The notes under the pieces were generated by a model. It had not been told where the DNA came from. It saw only the letters and a program-made list of their open reading frames with translations, and made no database searches. Shown here one piece after another: positions 18,506 through 27,909 of a stretch of 64,000 nucleotides of DNA (position 1 is its first letter; each line of letters starts with the position of its first letter). The position numbers were made by a program, and so were the translations under genes. Location: positions 1 to 64,000 of the forward strand of contig DJOT01000021.1 of the NCBI GenBank assembly GCA_002439095.1, in the 5' to 3' direction. This DNA is from Bacteroidales bacterium UBA6431 (GTDB lineage: Bacteria; Bacteroidota; Bacteroidia; Bacteroidales; UBA932).

Positions 18506-19555
18506 ATGACCAGCATTACACGTAAGCTTTGGGGCAGGACCCCTGACGGAACACCCGTCTACAGATACACTCTCAAAAATTCCAGCGGAGCCTCCGCGAC
18601 CCTGTGCAGCATCGGCGCCGGCATCGTGTCGATAAACGTTCCCGACAAAGACGGGAAACTGGGTGACGTGGTGCTCAGCTACGCCAAGCCGGAGAGTTAT
18701 TTCGGGGACGGCCCATGCATGGGCAAGTGCCCGGGACGCTATGCCAACCGCATCGCCGCGGGCAAGTTCGCCCTTGACGGCAAGGAGTACAGCCTCCCGA
18801 TAAACAACGGCCCGAACCACCTGCACGGCGGGCCTGACGGATTCCAGAACAAGGTTTGGGAGTCCCGCAAGCACAAGGACGGAGTCGAGTTCAAGTGCAG
18901 CGCAGCCGACGGGGAGATGGGATACCCCGGCAACATCACCGTGGTGGCAAGATACGAGTGGAGCGAAGAGAACGAACTCCGCCTTACATTCTCAGCCAAG
19001 AGTGATGCTCCGACGGTGGTGAACCTCACCAACCATTGCTATTTCAACCTCAATTGCAAGGGTTCCGTGCTCAGGCAGTACCTCAAACTCAATGCTTCCG
19101 AATACCTGCCTACGGACAGCAGCCTGATTCCTTTAGGGGACTCCGAGCCGGTGGCCGGCACGCCGATGGACTTCCTCACCGCCAAGACGCTGGGCAGGGA
19201 TATAAAGAAAGATTTCCCGGCACTCAAAATCGGCAAGGGCTACGATGCCTGCTGGCTGATAGACGGTTATGTGCCCGGGCAGCTACAGGAGGCGGCCGAA
19301 CTCTATTCAAAGCAGAGCGGAAGGGAACTCAAGGTATACACCACCCAGCCTGGAATACAGGTCTACACAGGCAACTGGCTTGAGGGATGCCCGGAGGGCA
19401 GGAGGGGACGCATCTACCACGATTATTATGGTGTGGCCCTTGAGTGCCAGCACTTCCCGGACAGCCCCAACAAGCCTGAATATCCTAGTACCGTGCTCAG
19501 ACCGGGAGAAGTTTACCATGAGGCCATAATCTTCGCATTCGGGGTGAAGAAATGA
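18506..19555 (+). CDS. galM: Aldose 1-epimerase (mutarotase)
   Basis: 349 residues, GalM family. It interconverts alpha and beta anomers of galactose and other aldoses. Visible: GRYANRIAAGKF, the substrate-binding NNGPNHLHGGPDGF near residue 93, VNLTNHCYFNL near 173 with the catalytic His, and ALECQHFPDSPN near 312 with the catalytic Glu region. No signal peptide, so cytosolic. Followed by thyA with ATGA overlap. Confidence 0.94.
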   Translation: MTSITRKLWGRTPDGTPVYRYTLKNSSGASATLCSIGAGIVSINVPDKDGKLGDVVLSYAKPESYFGDGPCMGKCPGRYANRIAAGKFALDGKEYSLPINNGPNHLHGGPDGFQNKVWESRKHKDGVEFKCSAADGEMGYPGNITVVARYEWSEENELRLTFSAKSDAPTVVNLTNHCYFNLNCKGSVLRQYLKLNASEYLPTDSSLIPLGDSEPVAGTPMDFLTAKTLGRDIKKDFPALKIGKGYDACWLIDGYVPGQLQEAAELYSKQSGRELKVYTTQPGIQVYTGNWLEGCPEGRRGRIYHDYYGVALECQHFPDSPNKPEYPSTVLRPGEVYHEAIIFAFGVKK

Positions 19556-20346
19556 GACAGTACCTCGATCTGCTCAAGACGATAATGGATACCGGCACGG
19601 TCCGTCACGACCGTACCGGTGTCGGTACAAAGAGCATATTCGGACACCAGATGCGCTTTGACCTTTCTGAAGGCTTTCCGCTCCTGACGACCAAGAAAGT
19701 CCATCTTAAATCCATAATTTACGAACTCCTGTGGTTCATAAGCGGCGACACCAACATCAAGTACCTCAAAGACCACGGTGTTTCCATCTGGGACGAATGG
19801 GCTGATGAGAACGGTGACCTTGGCCCTGTCTATGGACACCAGTGGCGCAGCTGGCCAGCTCCTGACGGTAGAAAGATAGACCAGCTTTCCGAGGTGATAG
19901 ACATGATTCGGAACAACCCGGACTCTCGCCGCATGATAGTCTGTGCCTGGAATCCGGGTGAAGTGGACAAGATGGCTCTTCCTCCGTGCCACTGCCTTTT
20001 CCAGTTTTATGTGGCGGACAGAAGGCTTTCCTGCCAGCTTTATCAGCGCAGCGCCGACACATTCCTCGGGGTTCCGTTCAACATCGCATCCTACGCCCTG
20101 CTGACCATGATGATAGCGCAGTGCTGCGGTCTGCAGCCGGGGGAGTTCATCCATACGACCGGAGACACGCACATATACCTCAACCACTTTGATCAGGTGC
20201 GCGAGCAGTTGTCCCGTGAGCCGCGTGCCCTGCCGAAAATGAGGCTCAACCCTGAGGTGAAGAGCGTCTTTGACTTCCGCTACGAGGATTTCACTCTTGA
20301 GGGTTATGACCCATGGCCTGCCATCAAGGCCCCGGTAGCTGTATGA
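19552..20346 (+). CDS. thyA: Thymidylate synthase
   Basis: 264 residues, the same length as E. coli ThyA. It methylates dUMP to dTMP with methylene-tetrahydrofolate. Active cysteine in LPPCHCLFQFYV near residue 146; dUMP-binding QRSADTFLGVPFNIASYA and DTHIYLNH follow. ATGA overlaps link it to galM upstream and folA downstream; the thyA-folA pairing regenerates tetrahydrofolate. Confidence 0.97.
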   Translation: MRQYLDLLKTIMDTGTVRHDRTGVGTKSIFGHQMRFDLSEGFPLLTTKKVHLKSIIYELLWFISGDTNIKYLKDHGVSIWDEWADENGDLGPVYGHQWRSWPAPDGRKIDQLSEVIDMIRNNPDSRRMIVCAWNPGEVDKMALPPCHCLFQFYVADRRLSCQLYQRSADTFLGVPFNIASYALLTMMIAQCCGLQPGEFIHTTGDTHIYLNHFDQVREQLSREPRALPKMRLNPEVKSVFDFRYEDFTLEGYDPWPAIKAPVAV

Positions 20347-20840
20347 GCATGGAGAAATGTCTTATAGTGGCCGTGTCCGATGACATGGCCATCGGCAGGG
20401 GTGGAGACATGCCTTGGCATCTGAGTGAGGATCTGAAGTATTTCAAGCGTGTGACCATGGGTTGCCCTGTCATAATGGGACGCACCACATTCGAGTCCCT
20501 CGGCCGTCCTCTGCCCGGGCGTAAGAACATAGTTCTTTCACGTCGTGAGATTTCTCTGCCGGAGGGGGTGGTGAGGGTTGGCTCGCTGGATGAGGCGTAT
20601 GCGGCAGCCGGATCTGCGGAACGCTGCTTCATAATGGGCGGCGCATCCGTCTATGCTCAAGCAATCGGGGATATGGACAGGCTCTACATCACGCGTATCC
20701 ATACCACCGTACCTGATGCTGATGCCTTTTTCCCTGAGATTGATCTTACCCTCTGGGAAGAGCAGTCCCGCTCCGACACCCTAACGGATGAGCGGAGCGG
20801 GATACGCTTCGAGTTTGTGGTCTATAAGCGGAGAGTTTAG
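20343..20840 (+). CDS. folA: Dihydrofolate reductase
   Basis: 165 residues. NADPH-dependent reduction of dihydrofolate. Motifs: AIGRGGDMPWHLSEDLKYFK at about 14-33, GRTTFESLGRPLPGRKNIVLSR and CFIMGGASVYAQA. The start overlaps the thyA stop (ATGA); an upstream start would lie inside thyA. The last 4 bp overlap the convergent mutS end. Confidence 0.95.
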   Translation: MSMEKCLIVAVSDDMAIGRGGDMPWHLSEDLKYFKRVTMGCPVIMGRTTFESLGRPLPGRKNIVLSRREISLPEGVVRVGSLDEAYAAAGSAERCFIMGGASVYAQAIGDMDRLYITRIHTTVPDADAFFPEIDLTLWEEQSRSDTLTDERSGIRFEFVVYKRRV

Positions 20841-23431
20841 ATCCCGAGTTCCTCTTTCATTCTCCTGAGCAGGTCAAATGCCTGCATCGGGGTCATATTG
20901 TTGAGATCCGCCCCCTCCAGCTTTTCCTTGAGCGAGGAGAGGGTGGGGTCGTCAAGCTGGAAAAACGACAGCTGCATGCTCCCGTCATCTTCCAGTTCCA
21001 TCTTCCCGGCATGTTTCTCTCGCGCTTCCAGCTGACGCAGGGTCTTTTCTGCGGATTCTACGACCTCCCGCGGCATTCCGGCCAGTCTCGCCACATGTAT
21101 TCCGAAGCTGTGTGCCACCCCTCCGGGTTCGAGTTTTCGTATGAAGATTATGTTCTTCCCGTCTTCCTTGACAGCGACATGATAGTTCTTGACTCTCGGG
21201 TATTGTTCTTCCATGTCGTTGAGTTCGTGGTAGTGTGTGGCGAAAAGTGTCTTGGCACCTTTCCCTTCGTTGTGTATGTACTCCACGAGGGCTCTGGCTA
21301 TGGACATGCCGTCGTATGTGGATGTGCCGCGGCCTATCTCGTCGAGAAGCACGAGCGAGCGGGCGGAGAGGTTGTGCATTATCATCGCCGTCTCGGTCAT
21401 CTCCACCATGAAGGTGGATTCTCCACGGGAGATGTTGTCGGTGGCTCCTACTCGGGTGAAGATCTTGTCGAAATATCCGAATCTGGCCTCCTGCGCGGGG
21501 ACGAACGAGCCGATCTGGGCCATAAGCACGATGAGGGCGGTCTGGCGGAGCAGGGCTGATTTTCCGGCCATGTTAGGGCCCGTGAGGATGATGATCTGGT
21601 CGCCCTTGCTGTCCATGGATATGTCGTTCGGGACATACTCTTCACCCGGCTCCATCAGGGTCTCTATCACGGGGTGTCTTCCCGCCTTGATCTGGAGGAC
21701 GGAGGACTTGTCCACTTCGGGGCGGCAATAATGTCTGTCAAGCGCCTGTTGTGCAAAGCCCTGCAGGACATCTATCTTTGATATGATGCGGCTGTTGCCC
21801 TGGATGTCCTTGATGGATTTCTGCACATCCGCCACGAGGGCGGCGTAGAGCCTGCTCTCTAGCTCATAGATGGTGGATTCGGCATTGAGTATCTGCTCTT
21901 CGTATTCCTTGAGTTCGGTCGTGATGTAGCGTTCCGCATTGACAAGGGTCTGCTTGCGTATCCACTCGGAGGGCACCTTTTCCCTTGCGGAGTTGCGGAC
22001 CTCGATATAGTAGCCGAAGACATTGTTGTAGCCGATTTTCAGCGTGCTGATGCCGGTGCGTTCCATTTCCCGCTGCTGCATCTTCTGCAGATAGTCCTTG
22101 CCGCCTCGGGAGATCTCCCGTAGTTCATCCAGCTTGCTGTCGACTCCAGCGGCGATCACGTCTCCCTTGCCTATCTGGGCTGCGGAGTTTTCGGACAGGG
22201 TGCTCACTATCCTCATCATGGCGGAGTCTGTGCTGCGCAGGCCAGAGGAGAGCTTTTCAAGCGCTTCGCAACCGCTTTCTGTGCACCTTTCCATGATGGG
22301 GTTCATCCGTCTGAGGGATCTTGCGAGCTGGATCATCTCGCGTGGCAGGATCTTTCCTGTGGCGAGGCGTGATACGGCCCTTTCCAGATCCCCGATTTCG
22401 CTGATATCCTCCTGCATACCGGAGAGAGCCTGACTGTTGTCGATGAAAAACTGTACAATGTCGTATCGCGATCCCAGTTCCTTGAGATCCATGACGGGCA
22501 TCGACAGCCATTGCCTGAGCAGCCGGGAACCCATGCTTGAGCAGCACCTGTCTATCGTGTCCACAAGACTCACCCCGTCCTTGCCGGCATTGCTCTGGAA
22601 TACTTCAAGGTTGCGGAAAGTGAATCTGTCCATCCACACGAATTTGTCGGAATCTATCCTGGAGATGGAGCAGATGTTGCCGAGTCCTGCATGGTGAGTC
22701 TGCTCCAGATAGACCAGAAGAGCACCTGCGGAACAAAGAGCGAGCGGAAACTGCTCTACTGCAAATCCTTTGAGACTTTTGACTTTGAACTGGTTTCTGA
22801 GTCTTTCTTCCGCAGCTTCCTGTACAAAAGCCCATTCGTCCAGAGATGTCAGGTAGTAGTCTCCGAAGAGTTCTTTTACCCTTTTCGCATCTTCTCTTTT
22901 GACTACAAGCTCTTTGGGCCCGAATGAGGACATCAGGGTGCTGATGTACTCCACCGGGCCTTGTGCGACCTGGAAAGTGCCGGTAGAAGCGTCCAGAAAG
23001 GCGGCTCCGCAGTTGTTCCCGTCCAGCGTCAGCCCCGCAAGATAGTTGTGTTCTTTTTGTTCGAGCATCCCGGCGCCGAAAGCTATGCCGGGGGTGAGGA
23101 TTTCCGTGACACCGCGCTTGACAAGTTTGTTTTTCACCAGTGCCGGGTCTTCAAGCTGGTCGCACACTGCTACTTTATAGCCGGCGCGTATCAATTTCTG
23201 CAGGTAGGATTCGAGGGCATGGTGCGGGAAGCCGGCCATCTGTGTGCTGCCTTTGTCTCCGTTGGAACGCTTTGTCAGCACGAGTCCGAGGACTTTGCTG
23301 GCAAGGACAGCATCGTCTGCGTAGGTCTCATAGAAGTCCCCGACCCTATACAGAAGCAATGCTTCAGGGTTCTGTGCTTTGATGCTGAAGTAGTGTTTCA
23401 GCATCGGTGTGTCTTCTCCGCTTTTTGGCAT
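20837..23431 (-). CDS. mutS: DNA mismatch repair protein MutS
   Basis: 864 residues, full MutS. The mismatch-reading FxE motif is in YRVGDFYETY near residue 28; connector, lever and clamp domains follow; the ATPase has Walker A GPNMAGKSALLRQ near 612, DEIGRGTSTYDG and the His switch in FATHYHEL. Binds base mismatches and recruits MutL. Alone in its unit, divergent from the glycosyltransferase gene. Confidence 0.97.
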   Translation of the reverse strand: MPKSGEDTPMLKHYFSIKAQNPEALLLYRVGDFYETYADDAVLASKVLGLVLTKRSNGDKGSTQMAGFPHHALESYLQKLIRAGYKVAVCDQLEDPALVKNKLVKRGVTEILTPGIAFGAGMLEQKEHNYLAGLTLDGNNCGAAFLDASTGTFQVAQGPVEYISTLMSSFGPKELVVKREDAKRVKELFGDYYLTSLDEWAFVQEAAEERLRNQFKVKSLKGFAVEQFPLALCSAGALLVYLEQTHHAGLGNICSISRIDSDKFVWMDRFTFRNLEVFQSNAGKDGVSLVDTIDRCCSSMGSRLLRQWLSMPVMDLKELGSRYDIVQFFIDNSQALSGMQEDISEIGDLERAVSRLATGKILPREMIQLARSLRRMNPIMERCTESGCEALEKLSSGLRSTDSAMMRIVSTLSENSAAQIGKGDVIAAGVDSKLDELREISRGGKDYLQKMQQREMERTGISTLKIGYNNVFGYYIEVRNSAREKVPSEWIRKQTLVNAERYITTELKEYEEQILNAESTIYELESRLYAALVADVQKSIKDIQGNSRIISKIDVLQGFAQQALDRHYCRPEVDKSSVLQIKAGRHPVIETLMEPGEEYVPNDISMDSKGDQIIILTGPNMAGKSALLRQTALIVLMAQIGSFVPAQEARFGYFDKIFTRVGATDNISRGESTFMVEMTETAMIMHNLSARSLVLLDEIGRGTSTYDGMSIARALVEYIHNEGKGAKTLFATHYHELNDMEEQYPRVKNYHVAVKEDGKNIIFIRKLEPGGVAHSFGIHVARLAGMPREVVESAEKTLRQLEAREKHAGKMELEDDGSMQLSFFQLDDPTLSSLKEKLEGADLNNMTPMQAFDLLRRMKEELGI

Positions 23432-23437
23432 ATTTTA

Positions 23438-23445
23438 CAAAATTA
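23438..23445 (-). promoter_or_regulatory. Predicted -7 box for mutS, near-leaderless
   Basis: TAATTTTG on the minus strand, 6 nt before the mutS ATG. No clear -33 TTTG. Confidence 0.4.
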
Positions 23446-23467
23446 ATGTTTTTTGGCGATGATTCAT

Positions 23468-23475
23468 TATCTTTG
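23468..23475 (+). promoter_or_regulatory. Predicted -7 box for the glycosyltransferase, leaderless spacing
   Basis: TATCTTTG on the plus strand, 5 nt before the ATG at 23481, back to back with the mutS promoter in a 49-bp gap. Confidence 0.4.
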
Positions 23476-23480
23476 GCATC

Positions 23481-24731
23481 ATGAAACGACTGCTGATAAT
23501 CACTTACTATTGGCCGCCCACTGGGGGTTCCGGTGTGCAGCGATGGGTGAAATTCAGCAAGTATCTCCCCCAGTTCGGATGGCAGCCTGTCATATATACG
23601 CCTGAGAATCCTGAGCGTCTCGCTTACGATGAGAGCCTGCTCGGAGACATTCCCGACTGCGCCGAGATGGTAAAGACCCGTATATGTGAGCCTTATGAAC
23701 TGTACCGGCGTCTGACCGGCTCCAAGGCCGGGGCTGAAGTGAACCCGCTTAATTCGCAGAAAAAGTCTCTCAAAAAGCGTATTTCGTTGTGGCTCAGAGG
23801 CAATCTTTTCGTCCCCGACCCGAGAGTGTCGTGGGTTCGGCCATCTGTGCGCTTCCTTTCGGACTATCTGCGCGAGCATCCGGTGGATGCGGTTGTGACC
23901 ACGGGACCTCCGCAGTCTATGCATCTTATCGGTCTGGGGCTCAAGCGGCGGCTCGGCGTGAAGTGGATAGCGGATTTCAGGGATCCGTGGACAGAGATGT
24001 TTTACTACAAGCACCTTTCGCTGACCCGCTGTTCGGACAGGAGACATCATCGCCTTGAGCAGAGCGTGCTGGATGAGGCTGATATGGTGATTGCGGTTTC
24101 ACCTCGTGTCCAATCCGATTTTGAGGCAAGGACCTCTACACCTGTAAGTCTGATTACCAACGGTTTCGATGAGGATGATTTCTGCCTGGTTCAGCCTCAG
24201 CCTCATCCGGGCAAGTTCACTCTTGTACATACCGGACTTTTCGCCTCTGACGGGAATCCTCTGTGCTTGTGGGATGCGCTATCTCGCAAATGTGCTGAAG
24301 ATGCGGAGTTTAGAGAGCGTCTCCAGATCAGGCTTGCCGGCAAGACGGACCCTCAGATCATTGCCTCGATACGGGACAGGGGCCTTGACGGGAATCTGGT
24401 CAATCTTGGCTATCTTCCTCATACTGAGACGGTGCGGGAGCAGAAGAGCGCGGATATACTCCTGTTGCCTCTCCGGCAAGAGCCGGAGTATTCAAAAGTG
24501 CTGCCAGGCAAAATATTTGAGTATCTGGCTTCGGGCCGTCCGGTTCTGGGCATCGGTCAGGTGGACAGCGCTGCCGCTGATATCCTGAGCGACAGTGGGG
24601 CGGGGGAGATGTTCGATTGGCATGACGGCCGGGGGATGATGGATTTCATCTGCTCGGCGCACACCCCGCCGCACGGAGCGGAGCGTTATTCGCGACGAAA
24701 CTTGACGGCACAACTTGTAGAATTGTTATGA
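23481..24731 (+). CDS. Glycosyltransferase, GT4-like (GT-B fold)
   Basis: 416 residues. N-terminal half starts ITYYWPPTGGSGVQRWVKF, typical of family-4 transferases; the acceptor/donor linker VVTTGPPQSMHLIG and KWIADFRDPW follow; the donor domain (about 220-416) has LVHTGLFASDGNP, the LGYLPHTE loop and LPGKIFEYLASGRPVLGI, which carries the EX7E-like nucleotide-sugar site. Cytosolic face of the membrane, sugar unknown. Overlaps yfhO-like by ATGA, so the two probably serve the same surface-glycan pathway. Confidence 0.85.
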   Translation: MKRLLIITYYWPPTGGSGVQRWVKFSKYLPQFGWQPVIYTPENPERLAYDESLLGDIPDCAEMVKTRICEPYELYRRLTGSKAGAEVNPLNSQKKSLKKRISLWLRGNLFVPDPRVSWVRPSVRFLSDYLREHPVDAVVTTGPPQSMHLIGLGLKRRLGVKWIADFRDPWTEMFYYKHLSLTRCSDRRHHRLEQSVLDEADMVIAVSPRVQSDFEARTSTPVSLITNGFDEDDFCLVQPQPHPGKFTLVHTGLFASDGNPLCLWDALSRKCAEDAEFRERLQIRLAGKTDPQIIASIRDRGLDGNLVNLGYLPHTETVREQKSADILLLPLRQEPEYSKVLPGKIFEYLASGRPVLGIGQVDSAAADILSDSGAGEMFDWHDGRGMMDFICSAHTPPHGAERYSRRNLTAQLVELL

Positions 24732-27169
24732 AGAAAAAAATAATCTATTGCATCTGCACGGTGTTGGGACTGCTCCTGTTGTCCTATGCCTATGTACCGG
24801 AAGTGATTACCGGCAAAATAGTGAACCAGAGCGATATATCTGGCTGGCAGGGTATGGCCAAAGAGATGATGGACTGGAACTCGGCCCACCCGGATGACCA
24901 GACGGCATGGACGGATTCGATGTTCGGGGGGATGCCTACGGCGACCATCCACGCATCCACAAAGGGCGACTGGACCCAAAAGATCTATGATTTTCTGCTT
25001 GTCGGCAGGAGACCGGCCACGTATCTTTTCATCTCCCTGCTCGGAGCATGGCTGCTCATGCTTTCGTTCGGGGTTCATCCGTTGCTTGCCATAGGAGGGG
25101 CGGTGGCTGTCACATTCTGCTCCTACAACATGCAGATCATACAGGTAGGACACAACACCAAGATGCAGGCCATAGCTTTCCTTCCATGGGTGCTCGCCGC
25201 GCTTGTGTTCACATACCGCAAGGCGCTTGGGGATAAGGCCAGATGGTTTCCTCTGTCATGTCTTGGGGCTGCGCTTTTCGGTCTGGCCTTGAGTTTCCAA
25301 GTGAAGGCGAACCATCCTCAGATCACCTATTATCTGGCACTTATGATTTTGCTGTATGTAATAGTCATGGTGGTCTGGATACTAATGGACAAGACCCGTC
25401 GCAAGTCCCTTCTCGGGCGGTTTTTCGCTTCCTCTGCACTGCTGCTGGTGCTTGGAGTGACCGGTATCGCGACCAATGCCATAAAGTTGCTGCCGACCTA
25501 TGAATACACCCCGTATTCCATGCGCGGCGGCAGTTCAGCCGCCTCTGAAGACGGGAGCGGCACCAAAGGACTGGACATCGATTATGCCACAGCCTGGTCT
25601 TATGGTTGGCAGGAATTGCCGAATATGCTGATCCCGGATTTCAACGGAGGCTCGTCTGCCGGGGCTGTCAATCCTGACCGCTCGGCAACCATTGACCTGC
25701 TCCGCTCCGCCGGACAGGGCAATCTGCGGGAGACCGCCAAAAATCTGCCCCTTTACTGGGGGCCTCAGCCGTTCACGGCCGGCCCGATGTATATGGGGGC
25801 AGTGACAATATTCCTCTTTGTGCTCGGGCTTTTCTTCTACAAGGGCAAGGAGAAGTGGTGGCTTGCCGCTGCGACCCTGCTTGCAGTCTTTCTTGCGCTC
25901 GGAAGCCATTTCCTGTGGTTCACCAAGCTGTTTTACGACTATGTGCCGTTCTACAACAAGTTCAGGACTGTGTCCATGGCTCTTGTGGTGCTCCAGTTTA
26001 CGCTGCCTGTCCTTGCTTTCCTGATGCTGGACAGAATTGTCCGGACAGAGGAAGGTGCTGCCGTGTTCCGTTCCAAGGGCTGGATTGCACTTGCGGTCAC
26101 GGGGGGATTTTGTCTGCTCTGTGTGGTGTTCCCGGGTATCGCCGGCTCGTTCACCGGGGCTTCTGATGCATCTTATCCGGATGCTCTTGTGGATGCACTT
26201 GCCTCTGACAGGCGGCATCTGCTTGCTATGGATGCACTTCGCTCGGCGCTTCTGACAGGGGCAGCGTACCTGATGCTCTTGTGGGGGTGCATGGTTCCGA
26301 AGTCCGCGGCAAAGACTTTCGCCACCCAGCCTCAGATGGGCTTCGCGCGCCGGCGTACCGCTGCCCTGCTTGTCTGCCTGCTTGTCCTCGGTGATCTTTT
26401 CATCCTGGACAAGAGATACCTGAGTTCTGATGACTTTATCACTCCGCGTTCTTTCCAGAGCCAGTTCAACAAGCGTCCGGTTGATGAGGCGATACTTGAG
26501 GACAAGGATCCGTCCTACAGGGTTCTGGATTTGACTGTCAATGTGTTCAATGACTCTCATCCGTCTTACTGGCACAAGAACATCGGAGGCTATTCTCCCG
26601 CCAAGCTCCAGAGGTATCAGGAATTCATCACGGACACTCTCACGTCCGAGATAAACAGCCTGTATTCAGTGCTTTCCGGAAAACAGACAGTTCAGGAGAT
26701 GGAGCAGGCCCTGCCTTATCTTCCGGGGTTGGCGGAGATGAACTGCCGCTATATAATAGTAGGAGGGGAGTATCCTCCGTTGAAGTACTCTCATGCCAAG
26801 GGCCCGGCCTGGTTTGCCGATCCTGCCGCCGGGGAAGTGGAGATGCTCTCTTACGCGCCAAATGAGCTGCGTTACAAGTATTCTTCAGCAGATGGCGGCA
26901 AGCTGGTGTTCAGCGAGGTCTATTATCCGGTAGGATGGACGCTTGAAGTGGAGGACAGCGGGGAAAATCTTGGGATAATTCCGGAAGGAAAAGTGCTCCG
27001 CGCGGCGGAGGTTCCGGCCGGGGAGCACACTCTTGTGATGCGTTTCGACCCTCCATCCTATCGAGTAGGGGAGAGGGTGTCACGCGCGAGTTCCATACTT
27101 ATTCTGATTGTGGTCCTTCTTGCGTCCGGTTTTGCTGTGAACGGGATATCTGTTGTGTCAAAGCGATAA
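24728..27169 (+). CDS. YfhO-family polytopic membrane protein
   Basis: 813 residues with about a dozen hydrophobic segments: one at residues 5-25, several between 95 and 275, more between 355 and 545, and one near the C terminus, plus a soluble C-terminal region at about 560-780. YfhO proteins resemble GT-C transferases such as those adding sugars from lipid carriers (in Gram-positives, teichoic acid glycosylation). The soluble part includes a beta-rich segment (EVYYPVGWTLEVED) seen in the family. Coupled with a GT4 enzyme. Its last 71 bp overlap rsmA on the other strand. Confidence 0.82.
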   Translation: MKKKIIYCICTVLGLLLLSYAYVPEVITGKIVNQSDISGWQGMAKEMMDWNSAHPDDQTAWTDSMFGGMPTATIHASTKGDWTQKIYDFLLVGRRPATYLFISLLGAWLLMLSFGVHPLLAIGGAVAVTFCSYNMQIIQVGHNTKMQAIAFLPWVLAALVFTYRKALGDKARWFPLSCLGAALFGLALSFQVKANHPQITYYLALMILLYVIVMVVWILMDKTRRKSLLGRFFASSALLLVLGVTGIATNAIKLLPTYEYTPYSMRGGSSAASEDGSGTKGLDIDYATAWSYGWQELPNMLIPDFNGGSSAGAVNPDRSATIDLLRSAGQGNLRETAKNLPLYWGPQPFTAGPMYMGAVTIFLFVLGLFFYKGKEKWWLAAATLLAVFLALGSHFLWFTKLFYDYVPFYNKFRTVSMALVVLQFTLPVLAFLMLDRIVRTEEGAAVFRSKGWIALAVTGGFCLLCVVFPGIAGSFTGASDASYPDALVDALASDRRHLLAMDALRSALLTGAAYLMLLWGCMVPKSAAKTFATQPQMGFARRRTAALLVCLLVLGDLFILDKRYLSSDDFITPRSFQSQFNKRPVDEAILEDKDPSYRVLDLTVNVFNDSHPSYWHKNIGGYSPAKLQRYQEFITDTLTSEINSLYSVLSGKQTVQEMEQALPYLPGLAEMNCRYIIVGGEYPPLKYSHAKGPAWFADPAAGEVEMLSYAPNELRYKYSSADGGKLVFSEVYYPVGWTLEVEDSGENLGIIPEGKVLRAAEVPAGEHTLVMRFDPPSYRVGERVSRASSILILIVVLLASGFAVNGISVVSKR

Positions 27170-27905
27170 AATCTTCTACCGACAGCCGCTCGGCCCTGAG
27201 GTCGAAGACTTGATCCGAAGAGTCAAAACCCTCCGGCAGCATAGGCTTGAGGGCGTTGCGCAGGGTTTTCCTTCGCTGGTTGAACGCGGTTTTTACCACC
27301 TGCCGGAACAGGCGCTCGTCGCAGCCGAGTTCCGTGCGGGAGTTGCGCCTGAGCCGTATCACGGCTGACTGCACTTTCGGAGGCGGGAAGAAAGCTCCCG
27401 AGCCCACAGAGATGATATAGTCGATATCGTACCAGGCTTGGAGCAGGACTGACAGGATTCCGTATGTCTTGGAACCTGGCTTTTCCGCTATGCGGTCAGC
27501 CACTTCTTTCTGTATCATGCAGACTACTTCAGGTACCCTGTCCTTGTCGTCGAGGATCTTGAAGAATATCTGTGAAGAGATGTTGTAGGGGAAGTTGCCG
27601 ATCACCCTGTAGTTGCTGCTGAAGATTTCCCGCATGTCCAGTTTGAGGTAGTCAGCGCTGTAAAGCCTGCCCTCGATAGATGGATAATGTGTGAGAAGAT
27701 AGTCCACGGATTCGTTGTCGATTTCGACAAGTTTCAGGTCTATGTCTTCTCTTTCAAGCAGGTAGCGGGTAAGAACCCCCATGCCCGGCCCGATTTCCAG
27801 CACGTCCCTGTCCCCGCCCTTGGAAAGGGAGGAGACTATGGTACGTGCTATGCTCTGGTCGGTCAGGAAATGTTGGCCCAGCGCCTTTTTCGCTCTGACT
27901 TCCAT
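27099..27905 (-). CDS. rsmA: 16S rRNA (adenine1518/1519-N6) dimethyltransferase RsmA (KsgA)
   Basis: 268 residues. SAM-dependent dimethylation of two adenines in helix 45. LGQHFLTDQSIA at the N terminus, SAM motif I LEIGPGMGVLTRYLLE near residue 37, motif IV NFPYNISSQIFF near 103, and the C-terminal QRRKTLRNAL. Last gene of the rnhB-S46-mrp-rsmA unit, 4 bp after mrp. Its 3' end runs 71 bp into the convergent YfhO gene. Confidence 0.96.
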   Translation of the reverse strand: MEVRAKKALGQHFLTDQSIARTIVSSLSKGGDRDVLEIGPGMGVLTRYLLEREDIDLKLVEIDNESVDYLLTHYPSIEGRLYSADYLKLDMREIFSSNYRVIGNFPYNISSQIFFKILDDKDRVPEVVCMIQKEVADRIAEKPGSKTYGILSVLLQAWYDIDYIISVGSGAFFPPPKVQSAVIRLRRNSRTELGCDERLFRQVVKTAFNQRRKTLRNALKPMLPEGFDSSDQVFDLRAERLSVEDFIALTQQISRSQQNRTQEGPQSE

Positions 27906-27909
27906 TCTC

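Noticed and set aside
25535..26575. 346-codon minus-strand frame inside the YfhO gene
   Set aside because: Hydrophilic antisense of a membrane protein gene, no start context or motif.
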